Positions 8,071-17,557 are shown, counted from the first letter of the stretch. The stretch: DNA of 64,000 nt from Herbaspirillum chlorophenolicum (GCF_001189955.1 NZ_LFLT01000005.1:62001-126000), one strand, 5' to 3'. Numbers and translations are program-made. Notes: generated from the letters alone by a model not told the origin.

Positions 8071-8733
8071 TCAGCTCTCGCTCTTTTCGAGCATATAGCC
8101 GAAGCCGCGGATGGTACGGATGGCCACGCCCGAGTCGGCGATCTTGAGGCGGATGCGCGAGACATAGACTTCCACCGCGTTGATGGTGAAGTCTTCGCCC
8201 CAAGGCAGCACGGCGTCGATGATCTGCTGCTTGGAGACCACGCGTGAAGCGTGCTGCATCAGATATTCCAGCACCGTCCATTCGCGCAGCGACAATTCGA
8301 TCTTGCGGCCATCGATGTCAGCGCGCTTGGTGGCATTGTCCAGCGACAGGCCGCCTACCGACAATTGCGCCGGCTGCGGCGCACTGCGGCGGACCAGCGC
8401 TTTGATGCGCGCCACCAGTTCGGGTGTGGCGAAAGGCTTGACCAGGTAGTCATCCGCGCCCAGCTCCAGGCCATGCACACGGTCGGGAATAGTGTCGCGC
8501 GCGGTCAGGAGCAATACCGGCGTGTTGTTGCCGGAGGCGCGCATGCGCCGCAGCACTTCGAAGCCGTCGATGCCGGGCAGGCCGATGTCGAGCACCAGCA
8601 CCGACGCATTGAAACGCTGCGCCAGCGCATCGGTGCCGTTATTGACGGTATGGACGGTGAATCCATGGGAATTGAGTACACGCGACAGGCCGTCGGTGAG
8701 CACCGGGTCGTCTTCGACCAGCAGAACGTTCAT
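8071..8733 (-). CDS. OmpR/PhoB-family response regulator, TctD-like
   Basis: A 220-residue regulator: receiver domain with acidic pocket EDD (8-9), phospho-acceptor Asp49, switch Thr and Lys in KPF near 101, then a winged-helix DNA-binding domain ending in VSRIRLKI...RTIRGFGYML. The start is ATG 8733 (MNVLLVEDD), the family N-terminus; a longer in-frame start at 8811 adds residues with no family support. It forms an operon with the kinase downstream (adjacent stop/start) and is divergent from the TonB receptor with 350 bases between. Confidence 0.9.
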   Translation of the reverse strand: MNVLLVEDDPVLTDGLSRVLNSHGFTVHTVNNGTDALAQRFNASVLVLDIGLPGIDGFEVLRRMRASGNNTPVLLLTARDTIPDRVHGLELGADDYLVKPFATPELVARIKALVRRSAPQPAQLSVGGLSLDNATKRADIDGRKIELSLREWTVLEYLMQHASRVVSKQQIIDAVLPWGEDFTINAVEVYVSRIRLKIADSGVAIRTIRGFGYMLEKSES

Positions 8734-8934
8734 AGGGACTTCACGAGAAGAAAAACGGCGCAAAAAATCTGCGAACCGGGACATCGTATTGCAGCCCCGT
8801 GAATGCTGCAAACGCGCGATTGTAAAGCTCCCGCCACGTCGCTTGCATTTTGTTTCATTTTTGTCACAGTCAGTTTTTTGTCAGCAATTCGACAGCATTC
8901 AGTCAGCCCCGGGATTTAGTCTAGCCGACCATGC

Positions 8935-8955
8935 GAATGAGAATCCACCTCATTC
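8935..8955. promoter_or_regulatory. Candidate Fur box upstream of the TonB receptor
   Basis: Perfect inverted repeat GAATGAG-N7-CTCATTC, with AATGAGAAT and CATTCTC resembling Fur half-sites, located ~130 bases before a siderophore receptor and PiuC gene. The rest of 8734-9083 holds the divergent control region of the TctD-like regulator and nothing else recognisable. Fur regulation is inference from position. Confidence 0.5.
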
Positions 8956-9083
8956 TCAAAAATAGCATCCAGTACAGTTTTCAGCCAGCCAAACGGTCTT
9001 GTCAGGTCGGATTAGCCAGCCAATGGAATTTCCCGCTCCACCGGGGGCATCTCCTTCGCGCCAACCCAACCATCCATAAAAAC

Positions 9084-11279
9084 ATGAACCGTCTTTCGCC
9101 AATCGCCGCTGCGCTGGTCGCAGTATTCGCCGCGCCTGTGCCGCTGTATGCCCAACAGGCCACCCCCGATAACGCCCCCGCGGCCAACGCCGGCCAGCTC
9201 GCGCCGGTCACGGTCGAAGGCAATCGCGACGACTTCGCTCCCGGCCCGACGGCATTGTCCAAGCTGCCGGCCGACCCGCATGACGTGCCGCAGTCGATCA
9301 CCGTGGTCAACAAGGCACAGATGCAATCGCAAGGCGTGGCCTCGCTGGCCGATGCGCTGCGCAATGTCTCCGGCATTACGCTGGGCGGCGCCGAAGGCGG
9401 CCAGATCGGCAACAACATCAACCTCAACGGTTTCTCGGCCCGCACCGATATCTACCTCGACGGCTTCCGCGACCGCGGCCAGTACTATCGCGACACCTTC
9501 GCGCTGGACGAGATCGAAGTCCTGATGGGCCCCTCTTCCATGCTGTTCGGCCGCGGCTCGACCGGCGGCGTGATCAACCAGGTGTCGAAGAAGGCCAACC
9601 TCAAGGACGCCACCGAGGTATCGGCATCGGCCACCACCAACGGCCTGGTGCGCACCACTGCCGACTACAACCACAAGCTCTCCGACACCTCTGCCATGCG
9701 CATCGAAGCGATGGCGCAGAACGGCCCGGCCAGCACGCGCAACCAGACCAATGTGCAAGATTTCGGCGTCGCCGGTTCCTATGTGAACGGCATCGGCACC
9801 TCGACCGAGATCACGCTGTCGGCGCTGGTCCAGCACAACCACGACATGCCCGACTACGGCCTGCCCGCCCTCAACGGCCACCCGGTCAATGTCGACCGCG
9901 ATACCGCCTATGGCCTGCTGTCGGACCGTACCAACCAGGACGTCGTGGCGCTGTCGGCCGGCGTAAAGCACAAGATCGCTCCCGATGTCACGCTGCGCAA
10001 CCAGACCCAGTTCAACTGGGTACGCACCAGCGCCGTGGAAACCGCGCCCAATACCATCGGCACCGTCTCCGGCACGGGCTTCACCGCGCTGACCGGCACC
10101 AGCTCGCTGCCGCTGTCGAGCCTGTACGTGCGCGGCCAAAGCCATGACCGGAATATCCAGGACTACTCCATCTTCAATCAGACCGAACTGAGCGCCAAGG
10201 CCGCCACCGGCAGCATCAAGCACGACCTGCTGCTGGGCCTGGAACTGGGCCATGACGGCTACGACAACCAGGCCTATTACCGCAACGGCAGCTGCAACGG
10301 CACCGCCCTGCAGGCCAGTACCGCCACCACCGGCTACCTGTCCTGCGTGCCGGTGCTCAATCCCGGCTACAGCAGCGCCGCCGCCAACACTGCCAGCAGC
10401 GTCGGCAACCACGCGGGCGGTTCGGCCAACACCGTGGCCGTCTACGCCAACGACACCATGGAACTGGCCAAGGAATTCAAACTGGTCGGCGGGCTGCGCT
10501 ATGACCGCTATATCGCGAGCATCAGCAACACCATCAGCGTACCGGCCTCGGCCAGCCAGACCGTCAACTTCCTGAGCGTGCGCGCCGGCGCCATCTGGCA
10601 GCCCAGTGCGGCGCAATCGTACTACCTGTCCTACGGCACTTCGTTCAACCCGTCGCTGGAACAGTTGACCGGCACCAACGGCCAGCAAAACCTCGATCCG
10701 GAAAAGAACCGCTCGTATGAAGTCGGCGGCAAGTGGGATGTGGCCCAGGGCCTGGCATTGAACGCCGCGGCCTTCCAGATCACCAAAGAGAATGCGCGCA
10801 GCCAGGTGTCCACCGGCGTCTATGAGCTGCAAGGCACGGTGCGCGTGAATGGCGCGCGTGCCGGCGCCACCGGCCGCATCACGCGCGACTGGCAGGTCGC
10901 CGCCAATTACACCTACCTGGATGCCCAGGTGATCGGCGCCTCCGGCCTGGACGGCACCCTGGGCAAAATCCCCGTGAATACGCCCAAGCACACGCTGACC
11001 ACCTGGAGCACTTATGACGTGGCCCCGCACTGGCAAGTCGGCGGCGGCGCCACCTATATGTCGCAGCGCTACGCCAACGCGACCAACACGGTCCAGGTCG
11101 GCGGCTACACCCGCTGGGACGCCACCGTGGCCTACCTGCAAAAGGACTACGATATCCGCCTGAACCTGTTCAACCTGACCAACAAGATGTATTACGATGC
11201 GCTGATCCAGTCCGACGGCGGCCGTTCGGTGCCGGGCAGCGGCCGTACCGCGATGCTGTCGGTCAACTACCGTATGTAA
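9084..11279 (+). CDS. fiu: TonB-dependent catecholate siderophore receptor, Fiu-like
   Basis: Outer-membrane receptor of 731 residues. Signal peptide ending PLYAQQ (cleavage near residue 24), a plug domain with a TonB-box region (APVTVEG), then LNGFSARTDIYLDGFRDRG and FGRGSTGGVINQVSKK, which closely follow the Fiu/CirA-type plug, and a ~22-strand barrel ending in LSVNYRM. I chose ATG 9084 because the signal peptide starts there; the longer frame from 8931 would add 51 residues of non-coding-like sequence running through the Fur-like site. The PiuC/YbiX hydroxylase gene follows 25 bases later, the same pairing as fiu-ybiX in E. coli, so import of monomeric catecholates with Fe3+ is likely. The exact ligand is unknown. 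Confidence 0.88.
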   Translation: MNRLSPIAAALVAVFAAPVPLYAQQATPDNAPAANAGQLAPVTVEGNRDDFAPGPTALSKLPADPHDVPQSITVVNKAQMQSQGVASLADALRNVSGITLGGAEGGQIGNNINLNGFSARTDIYLDGFRDRGQYYRDTFALDEIEVLMGPSSMLFGRGSTGGVINQVSKKANLKDATEVSASATTNGLVRTTADYNHKLSDTSAMRIEAMAQNGPASTRNQTNVQDFGVAGSYVNGIGTSTEITLSALVQHNHDMPDYGLPALNGHPVNVDRDTAYGLLSDRTNQDVVALSAGVKHKIAPDVTLRNQTQFNWVRTSAVETAPNTIGTVSGTGFTALTGTSSLPLSSLYVRGQSHDRNIQDYSIFNQTELSAKAATGSIKHDLLLGLELGHDGYDNQAYYRNGSCNGTALQASTATTGYLSCVPVLNPGYSSAAANTASSVGNHAGGSANTVAVYANDTMELAKEFKLVGGLRYDRYIASISNTISVPASASQTVNFLSVRAGAIWQPSAAQSYYLSYGTSFNPSLEQLTGTNGQQNLDPEKNRSYEVGGKWDVAQGLALNAAAFQITKENARSQVSTGVYELQGTVRVNGARAGATGRITRDWQVAANYTYLDAQVIGASGLDGTLGKIPVNTPKHTLTTWSTYDVAPHWQVGGGATYMSQRYANATNTVQVGGYTRWDATVAYLQKDYDIRLNLFNLTNKMYYDALIQSDGGRSVPGSGRTAMLSVNYRM

Positions 11280-11304
11280 AAAACACTCATCGAAAAATCC
11301 GCCC

Positions 11305-11991
11305 ATGCTGATCACCATCCCCAAACTGCTCGACGAACAACAGGTCAAGGCCGTGCGCGAGTTGCTCGATGGGGCGGGACCGGCGTGGGTAGATGGACGC
11401 GTGACGGCGGGCTACCAGGGCGCGCCGGTAAAATTCAACCAGCAGATCGATGAGCGTTCGGAAGTGGCGTTGCAATGCCAGCGCATCATCACCGGCGCGC
11501 TGGAGCGCAACCCGCGCTTCATCAGCGCCGCCCTGCCCAACCTGATCTACCCGCCGATGTTCAACCGCTACGGTGAAGGCATGGCCTTCGGCGCGCATGT
11601 GGACGGCAGCGTGCGCATCCACCCGCACAACGGCCGCAAGCTGCGCACCGACATCTCGGCCACGCTGTTCCTGGCCGATGCCGCGCAATACGATGGCGGC
11701 GAGCTGCAAATCGAAGACACCTACGGCATGCACAGCGCCAAGCTCGATGCCGGCGACCTCGTGCTCTACCCCGCCACCAGCCTGCATAACGTGACCCCGG
11801 TCACGCGCGGCGTGCGCGTGGCGAGCTTCTTCTGGGTGCAAAGCCTGGTGCGCGACGACGGCCGCCGCGGCATGCTGTTCGACATGGACAACGCCATCCA
11901 GCGGCTCAACCAGAGCAACGCCGACGAACTCGCGCGGCGCACGCTGGTGGGCTGCTACCACAACCTGCTGCGCCAATGGGGCGATACCTGA
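11305..11991 (+). CDS. piuC: PKHD-type Fe(II)/2-oxoglutarate hydroxylase, PiuC/YbiX family
   Basis: Cytosolic dioxygenase of 228 residues (E. coli YbiX 225). The facial triad is seen: His98 and Asp100 in AHVDGSVR, His161 in SLHNVTPVTRG, with Arg171 as the likely 2-oxoglutarate ligand. The N-terminus MLITIPKLL matches the family. It is co-directional with the Fiu-like receptor, 25 bases after its stop, and probably shares the Fur-controlled transcript. The natural substrate of the family is not settled. It ends three bases from the convergent mdtD stop with no visible terminator between. Confidence 0.9.
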   Translation: MLITIPKLLDEQQVKAVRELLDGAGPAWVDGRVTAGYQGAPVKFNQQIDERSEVALQCQRIITGALERNPRFISAALPNLIYPPMFNRYGEGMAFGAHVDGSVRIHPHNGRKLRTDISATLFLADAAQYDGGELQIEDTYGMHSAKLDAGDLVLYPATSLHNVTPVTRGVRVASFFWVQSLVRDDGRRGMLFDMDNAIQRLNQSNADELARRTLVGCYHNLLRQWGDT

Positions 11992-11994
11992 GCC

Positions 11995-13401
11995 CTACTT
12001 GAAGTAGCGCGGGTCCATCTTGCGGAACACCCAGGCCGAGACCAGGGTGATCACGCCGACGATCACGAAAGTGATCTGGAAGCTGAAGCTGGTGGCCGCA
12101 CCCGAATCATCCTTGAACAGGTTCACCAGCGTGCCGCCGATGGTCACGCCCAGGCCGATGGCCAGCATCTGCACCATCGAGAACAGGCTGTTGCCGCTGC
12201 CGGCATCGTTCTTGTCCAGGCCCTTCAGGGTCACGCTGTTCATGGCGGCAAACTGCATCGAGTTGGAAGCGCCGAACACGGCCAGTTGGGCGATGCCGGC
12301 GGCGAGCGGCCAATCCGGCGTAATCAGCGCGAAAGAAACGATGGCGCCGCCCACCAGCAAGGTATTGACCAGCAGGAAATTGTCGTAGCCGTAACGCTTG
12401 ACCAGCGGCGCGATCCACGGCTTGGCGATGGTGCCGGCAATGGCCGCCGGCAGCAGCACCAGGCCGGATTGCAGCGGCGAATAGCCCAGCCGGACCTGCA
12501 GCAGCAGCGGCAGCAGGAAAGGCACCGCCGAGGAACCGATGCGGCACACCAGGTTGCCGGCCAGGCCGATGCTGAAGTTGGGCTCCCTGAACAATCCCAG
12601 GCGAAACAGCGGCCGCTCATGACGGCGCGCATGCAGCCAGTACAGCCAGACCGTGAGCGCCGCCAGCACGAACAGGACCGCGCTCCAGATGCCGCGATGG
12701 GTATCGAAAGGCACATCCAGCGCCAGCGAGAAAGCCACCATGCAGCCCGACAGCAAGGCACAGCCCAGCACGTCGAACTTCGGCGCCGCCGGCAACAAGT
12801 CGTTGGGCAGGTAGCGCAGTACGGCCAGCATGCCGACGGTGCCGATGGGCACGTTGATCAGGAAGATCCAGTGCCACGACAAGCTTTCCACCAGCCAGCC
12901 GCCCAGGACCGGCCCCACCACCGGCCCCAGCTGGCCGGCGATCGAAATCGAGGCCAGCGCCGCGATATATTGCGCGCCCGGCACGCTGCGCAGCACCGCC
13001 AACCGCCCCACCGGCAGCAGCATCGAACCGCCGATCCCCTGCACCACGCGCGCCGCCAGCAGTTGCGGCAGCGTATGCGCGGTAGCGCACAGGATGGAAC
13101 CGATCACGAACACCAGGATGGTGGCGAAATACATCTTGCGCGTGCCGAAACGGTCCGCCAGCCAGCCCGAGGCGGGCGTGAGCGAAGCCATCGTCAGCGT
13201 GTAGGCCACCACCACCGGGTGCATGTTCAGCACCGGCTCGCCCAGGCTATGCGCCATGGCCGGCAAGGCGGTATTGACGATGGTGGTGTCCAGCGTCTGC
13301 ATGAAGAAGCCGGAGGCGACAATCCACAGCAATGCGCGCTGCGACATATCGGAAGACTTGGCGGAAGGTTCGGACAGCGGGTCGGGTTGTTGGGCGGACA
13401 T
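11995..13401 (-). CDS. mdtD: MdtD-like MFS multidrug exporter (DHA2 family)
   Basis: Proton-driven efflux protein of about 468 residues with the 14-helix DHA2 pattern. The N-terminal half matches MdtD closely: FMQTLDTTIVNTALPAMAHSLG, then ASGWLADRFGTRKMY (motif A) and GIGGSMLLPVGRL. The start is ATG 13401 (MSAQQ); GTG 13413 four codons earlier is equally possible and neither has a strong ribosome binding site. In enterics mdtD lies in the mdtABCD-baeSR operon; here it stands alone, facing piuC. Substrates cannot be read from sequence. Confidence 0.85.
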   Translation of the reverse strand: MSAQQPDPLSEPSAKSSDMSQRALLWIVASGFFMQTLDTTIVNTALPAMAHSLGEPVLNMHPVVVAYTLTMASLTPASGWLADRFGTRKMYFATILVFVIGSILCATAHTLPQLLAARVVQGIGGSMLLPVGRLAVLRSVPGAQYIAALASISIAGQLGPVVGPVLGGWLVESLSWHWIFLINVPIGTVGMLAVLRYLPNDLLPAAPKFDVLGCALLSGCMVAFSLALDVPFDTHRGIWSAVLFVLAALTVWLYWLHARRHERPLFRLGLFREPNFSIGLAGNLVCRIGSSAVPFLLPLLLQVRLGYSPLQSGLVLLPAAIAGTIAKPWIAPLVKRYGYDNFLLVNTLLVGGAIVSFALITPDWPLAAGIAQLAVFGASNSMQFAAMNSVTLKGLDKNDAGSGNSLFSMVQMLAIGLGVTIGGTLVNLFKDDSGAATSFSFQITFVIVGVITLVSAWVFRKMDPRYFK

Positions 13402-13528
13402 GGAGTGTGGCACGGAAAAAGCGGCGGGGACATGGAAGCTGACTGCCTCGATGTCCCCGCGCGATGGAATTGCTTTCTTCTTTCTTTGAAGCAGTCGCCG
13501 CTATTTTAAAGCGTTTGGCCGACCGGCA

Positions 13529-14392
13529 TCAGAAGGCCTGCGGACGCCACTTCAACAGGCGGCGCTCCAGCGCATGCAGCAGCCAGTCCGCCGCCAGCGC
13601 CACCACCGCCAGCACGATCATCGCCGCGAACACGCCGCTGGCGTTGAAAGCGCCCTGGGCGGTCGAGATCAGCAAGCCGATGCCCTGCTTGGAACCCAGG
13701 AACTCGCCCACTACCGCACCCACCAGCGCAAAGCCGAAGCTCACGTGCAGGCTGGCCAGAATCCATGACAGCGCCGATGGGATCACCACCGCGGTTGTCA
13801 CCTGGCGGCGCGATGCGCCCAGGATCTGGGCATTGGCGATCATGTAGCGGTCGGCTTCGCGCACGCCCTGGAAGGCATTGGCGAACACCACGAAGAACAC
13901 CATCACCACCGCCAGCGCCACCTTGGACGCCATGCCCAGGCCGAAGGCGATCACGAAGATCGAGCCCAGCACCACGCGCGGGATCGAGTTGGCGATCTGG
14001 ATGTAGAGGCTGAAGACATCCGACAGCAGCTTGTTGCGGCCCAGCACGATACCGGCGATCACGCCGGCCACCGAACCGATCAGGAAGCCCAGCACGGTTT
14101 CTTCCAGCGTCACCAGCACCTGGGTCAGCAGCGGCCCCTGCGAAGTGCCTTCGACCATCCATTCGTAGATCTGGGCCACGATCAGCGTCGGCTGCGAGAA
14201 GAAGAAGGGATCGATCCAGCCGATGCGGGCGAAGAGTTCCCAGCCGCCCAGCACCACCACCAGGATGGCGATGCGCAGGCCGATGACCAGGTTGCGGCGC
14301 CCGCGGATCTTGCGCTGCGCTTCGGCTTCGACCGCGGCGATATCCTGCATCGCCGCGTTGTGTGTGGTTTGTGCTTGTGTCATGTTACTCAC
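13529..14392 (-). CDS. ABC transporter permease, SsuC/TauC/nitrate family
   Basis: Inner-membrane permease of 287 residues with about six helices and the BPD-type EAA loop (GASRRQVTTAVVIPSALSWI). Family members import sulfonates, taurine, nitrate, pyrimidine precursors or similar small molecules. It is last in an operon: two binding proteins, ATPase, permease, with 32 bases after the ATPase stop. Substrate not determinable from the permease. Confidence 0.88.
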   Translation of the reverse strand: MSNMTQAQTTHNAAMQDIAAVEAEAQRKIRGRRNLVIGLRIAILVVVLGGWELFARIGWIDPFFFSQPTLIVAQIYEWMVEGTSQGPLLTQVLVTLEETVLGFLIGSVAGVIAGIVLGRNKLLSDVFSLYIQIANSIPRVVLGSIFVIAFGLGMASKVALAVVMVFFVVFANAFQGVREADRYMIANAQILGASRRQVTTAVVIPSALSWILASLHVSFGFALVGAVVGEFLGSKQGIGLLISTAQGAFNASGVFAAMIVLAVVALAADWLLHALERRLLKWRPQAF

Positions 14393-14424
14393 CTGTGTTT
14401 GTTGGTTTTTGTCCTGCCTGCAAA

Positions 14425-15252
14425 TCAGGCGATATGCACTTCTTCACGCAGATCGCTCCAGATCTTGCGCGAGATGTCGATGAAGCGCTGCTCGTAGCGC
14501 ACCTCTTCCATGACGCGCGGGCGCGGCAGGTCGATCGGGTAGACGCTCTTCAAGGTCGCCGGGCGCGCGGTCAGCACGTAGACCTTGTCGGCCAGCGCGA
14601 TCGCCTCTTCCAGGTCGTGGGTGACGAACACCACCGAGCCGGAATGGGCCGACCACAATTGCAGCAGCTCGTCTTGCATCAGCGTGCGGGTCTGCATGTC
14701 GAGCGCGGAGAACGGCTCATCCATCAACAGGATCTCCGGGCTGTTGATGAAGGTCTGCGCCAGCGCCACGCGCTTGCGCATGCCGCCCGACAACTGGTGC
14801 GGATAGTGGTCGCCGAACTTGTCCAGGCCGACGCGGCGGATCCATTCATCGGCCAGCTGGTGCGCCTGTGCCTTGGACTGGCCCCGGAACATCGGGCCAG
14901 CAGCGACGTTGTCGCGCACGCTGCGCCACGGAAACACGGCATCGTTCTGGAATACGAAACCGATGCGCGGGTCGATGCCGTTGACCGGCTGGCCCATCAC
15001 GCGCACTTCGCCCATGGTCGGCTTCAAGAGGCCCGTGATCAGCGACAGCGTGGTGGACTTGCCGCAGCCGGTGGGGCCGACCACGGCGACGAACTCGCCG
15101 CGTGCCACGCTCATGGAGAAGTCGCGCAGCGCCACGGTGGCCTTGCCATCTGCAGTGATGAAGCGGCAAGTCACATTGCGCAGTTCGATGGCCGGCGTTT
15201 CCTGATTGCCGGCGGCTGGTTTGGCGAAAGCGTTTTGGTTGATCGCATTCAT
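14425..15252 (-). CDS. ABC transporter ATPase, SsuB/TauB/NrtD family
   Basis: ATP-binding subunit of 275 residues with Walker A (GPTGCGKST), Q-loop (FVFQNDAVFPW), signature LSGGMRKRVALAQ, Walker B (ILLMDEPFSALD) and H-loop (FVTHDLEEA). It energises the permease encoded downstream. It lies 150 bases after the first binding-protein gene, with a large hairpin in between that may lower its expression relative to the binding proteins. Confidence 0.92.
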   Translation of the reverse strand: MNAINQNAFAKPAAGNQETPAIELRNVTCRFITADGKATVALRDFSMSVARGEFVAVVGPTGCGKSTTLSLITGLLKPTMGEVRVMGQPVNGIDPRIGFVFQNDAVFPWRSVRDNVAAGPMFRGQSKAQAHQLADEWIRRVGLDKFGDHYPHQLSGGMRKRVALAQTFINSPEILLMDEPFSALDMQTRTLMQDELLQLWSAHSGSVVFVTHDLEEAIALADKVYVLTARPATLKSVYPIDLPRPRVMEEVRYEQRFIDISRKIWSDLREEVHIA

Positions 15253-15333
15253 CTTGATGCTCTTTCTTGGGCTGAATAATCCCCTGACGCATCGAAACGC
15301 ATCATGGTCGTTGGCAAAAAATCGGAGAAAACA

Positions 15334-15387
15334 GGGACCGGTGCTGCTGCCGGAAGAGAAGCGGTCCCGCTCCTCTCCTCCGGTCCC
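15334..15387 (-). other. Intra-operon hairpin after the binding-protein gene
   Basis: GGGACCGG at 15334-15341 pairs with CCGGTCCC at 15380-15387, with further internal complementarity. It sits just downstream of the binding-protein stop and before the ATPase gene; probably an RNA-stabilising or attenuating structure. No T-run, so not a clear terminator. Confidence 0.5.
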
Positions 15388-15402
15388 TTCAGGTTCGCAG
15401 GC

Positions 15403-16425
15403 TTACTTCACCTGGTTCACGAACTCGTCGGTGTAGGTCTTGGACAGGTCCACGTGCTTGCCCTTGACGTTCGGATTGAAGCCCGACAGCACGGCCAGCA
15501 CGGTTTCCGGTCCGCCCTTGGGCATCTTGCCGTCCGGCGAATACATCGGCAGCGAGTTGTTCAGGGCCTGCACGTAGAGCGCCTTGTTGTTGCCGTAATA
15601 ATCCTTGGGCATCTTGTCGGCGATCTGTTCGGCGCTGTGGGTATTGATGAACTTGAGCGTCTTGACGAAGGCGCGCGCCAGCTTTTGTGCATCATCCTTG
15701 TGGCCGTTGAGCCAGCTGCGCTGCACGTACAGGCTGGAAGCCGGATACAAGCCGCCCAGCGCCTTGACGGTGCCTTCCACGGTACGCATGTCGACCAGCA
15801 CTTGCGCGTCGCCGGTCTTGAGCAGTTGCGAAGCGGTCGGTTCGGTGGTCATGCCGGCATCGATACGGCCCTGCTTGATGGCGGCAATGAAGGTGTTGTC
15901 CGCGCCCACCGGCAGCACCGAGAATTCCTTGGAGCTGATGCCGTGGCGCGAGGCCAGGTATTGGGTCAGGAAGTTGGTCGACGAACCCAGGCCGGTCACG
16001 CCCAGCGTCTTGCCCTTGGCATCGGCCATGCTCTTGAAGTTGGGTGCGGCCTTGGTGGAGACCAGCTCCACTTCGCCCGGCACCTGGCCGAAGATGGTGA
16101 TGGCGGTGATTTCCTTGCCCTTGGTTTGCAAGTCGATCGAGTGGTCATAGAAACCCACCACTGCCTGCACGGCACCGGCCAGCAGTTCGTTCTCGGCATC
16201 GACGCCAGCCGGCTGCGATTGCAGCTCGACATCCAGGCCTTCTTCCTTGAAATAGCCCAGTTGCTCGGCCAGCTTGGCCGGCAGGTAAACCATCTTGGTA
16301 ATGCCGCCCACCATGATGGTGATCTTGCCGGCGGCAAAGGCCTGGCTCGGCAGCGCAGCCAGGGTGGCGCTTGCCACGGCCAGCGATGCCAGCGACAAAA
16401 GGGTGCGGCGAATATTCTTGTTCAT
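15403..16425 (-). CDS. ABC transporter substrate-binding protein (NMT1/SsuA type), copy 1
   Basis: Periplasmic binding protein of 340 residues with a Sec signal peptide (cleavage after SQAFA near residue 32) and an NMT1/THI5-like two-lobe fold: KITIMVGGI, LGYFKEEGLDVELQSQPAG, then KGKTLGVTGLGSST. It is clearly paralogous to the next gene upstream, sharing long identical stretches, so the pair arose by tandem duplication. An AGGAGA-type site precedes ATG 16425. Ligand unknown; the divergent two-component genes suggest substrate-induced expression. Confidence 0.88.
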   Translation of the reverse strand: MNKNIRRTLLSLASLAVASATLAALPSQAFAAGKITIMVGGITKMVYLPAKLAEQLGYFKEEGLDVELQSQPAGVDAENELLAGAVQAVVGFYDHSIDLQTKGKEITAITIFGQVPGEVELVSTKAAPNFKSMADAKGKTLGVTGLGSSTNFLTQYLASRHGISSKEFSVLPVGADNTFIAAIKQGRIDAGMTTEPTASQLLKTGDAQVLVDMRTVEGTVKALGGLYPASSLYVQRSWLNGHKDDAQKLARAFVKTLKFINTHSAEQIADKMPKDYYGNNKALYVQALNNSLPMYSPDGKMPKGGPETVLAVLSGFNPNVKGKHVDLSKTYTDEFVNQVK

Positions 16426-16452
16426 GTCAGTCTCCTGTTGGATGATGCCTTG

Positions 16453-16500
16453 GCGCAGGCGAAACCTGCGGATTCTAAGCCTTGTACGGTTTGCCTGCGC
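16453..16500 (-). other. Hairpin between the duplicated binding-protein genes
   Basis: Thirteen-base-pair stem with one bulge: 16453-16466 pairs with 16488-16500. It sits directly after the stop of copy 2 and before copy 1 in transcription order, where stabilising hairpins are usual for binding-protein mRNAs. No T-run. Confidence 0.5.
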
Positions 16501-16510
16501 TGCGCCAGCC

Positions 16511-17557
16511 TTACTTGACCTGGTCGACGAACTCGTTGGTGTAAGTCTTCGACAGGTCGATGTTCTTGCCCTTGATGTTGGGGTTGAAGCCGGCCATCAC
16601 CTTCAGCACCTGCTCCGGGCCGCCGGCCGGCATCTTGCCGTCGGGCGAATACATCGGCATGGAGGCCTTCAGCGCCTGCACGTAGATCTTCTTGTCGCCG
16701 CCGTAATAGTCCTTGGGCATCTTGTCGGCGATCTCTTCAGGTGTATGGGTCTGGATATACTTCAGGGTCTTGACGAAGGCGCGCGCCAGCTTTTGCGACT
16801 CGGCCTTGTGACTGTTCATCCACGCGCGGTTCACGTACACGCTGGAAGCCGGATACAGGCCACCCAATGCATTGCGCGTACCCTCCACGCTGCTCATGTC
16901 GACCAGTACCTTGGCGTCGCCCGAGGCCAGCAGGATGGAAGTGGTCGGTTCGGTGGTCCAGGCCACGTCGATGCGCTTTTGCTTCATGGCGGCGATCAGG
17001 GTATTGCCTGCGCCCACCGGCAGCATCGAATAATCGGAAGTCTTGAGCCCGGCGCGGCTGGCCAGGTATTGCGCAATGAAGCTGGAAGAAGAGCCCAGGC
17101 CGGTCACGCCCAGCGTCTTGCCCTTCAGGTCGGCCATGCTCTTGACGCTGCCGGCCAGGTCGGAGCGGACCATTTCCATGCCGCCCGGCACCAGCAGCAA
17201 CTGGGTGATCGAGGTGATTTCCTTGCCCTTGCTCTGCAAGTCGATGGAGTGGTCGTAGTAGCCCACCACCGCCTGCACGGCGCCGGCCAGCAGCTCGTTC
17301 TCGGCGTCAACGCCGGCCGGCTGCGACTGCAGCTCGACGTCCAGGCCCTCTTCCTTGAAATAACCCAGGTTCTCGGCCAGCTTGGGCGGCAGGTAGATCA
17401 GCTTGTTGATGCCGCCGACCATGATCGTGATCTTGTCGGCTGCATGGGCCTGCGGAGCCGACAGCACCAGCGCGGCAGCCGCGACGGCGGTAGCGCTCAG
17501 CGCCAGCAGGGAACGGCGAATTACGGAAGCTTGGAACACACGGGCGTCTTGACGCAT
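16511..17557 (-). CDS. ABC transporter substrate-binding protein (NMT1/SsuA type), copy 2
   Basis: Paralogue of the neighbouring binding protein; 348 residues, signal peptide ending around SAPQAHA. ATG 17557 is chosen because AGGAGA lies eight bases upstream and the signal peptide starts there; the longer frame from 17686 runs through the intergenic region. Differences from copy 1 cluster in the second lobe and at putative ligand positions (VPGGMEMV versus VPGEVELV; DVAWTTEPTTS versus DAGMTTEPTAS), so the two may bind related but different ligands. First gene of the operon, divergent from the response regulator. Confidence 0.87.
   Translation of the reverse strand: MRQDARVFQASVIRRSLLALSATAVAAAALVLSAPQAHAADKITIMVGGINKLIYLPPKLAENLGYFKEEGLDVELQSQPAGVDAENELLAGAVQAVVGYYDHSIDLQSKGKEITSITQLLLVPGGMEMVRSDLAGSVKSMADLKGKTLGVTGLGSSSSFIAQYLASRAGLKTSDYSMLPVGAGNTLIAAMKQKRIDVAWTTEPTTSILLASGDAKVLVDMSSVEGTRNALGGLYPASSVYVNRAWMNSHKAESQKLARAFVKTLKYIQTHTPEEIADKMPKDYYGGDKKIYVQALKASMPMYSPDGKMPAGGPEQVLKVMAGFNPNIKGKNIDLSKTYTNEFVDQVK

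Noticed and set aside
8931-9083. N-terminal extension of the TonB receptor from ATG 8931
   Set aside because: It runs across the Fur-like site and lacks a signal peptide; the signal peptide starts at ATG 9084.
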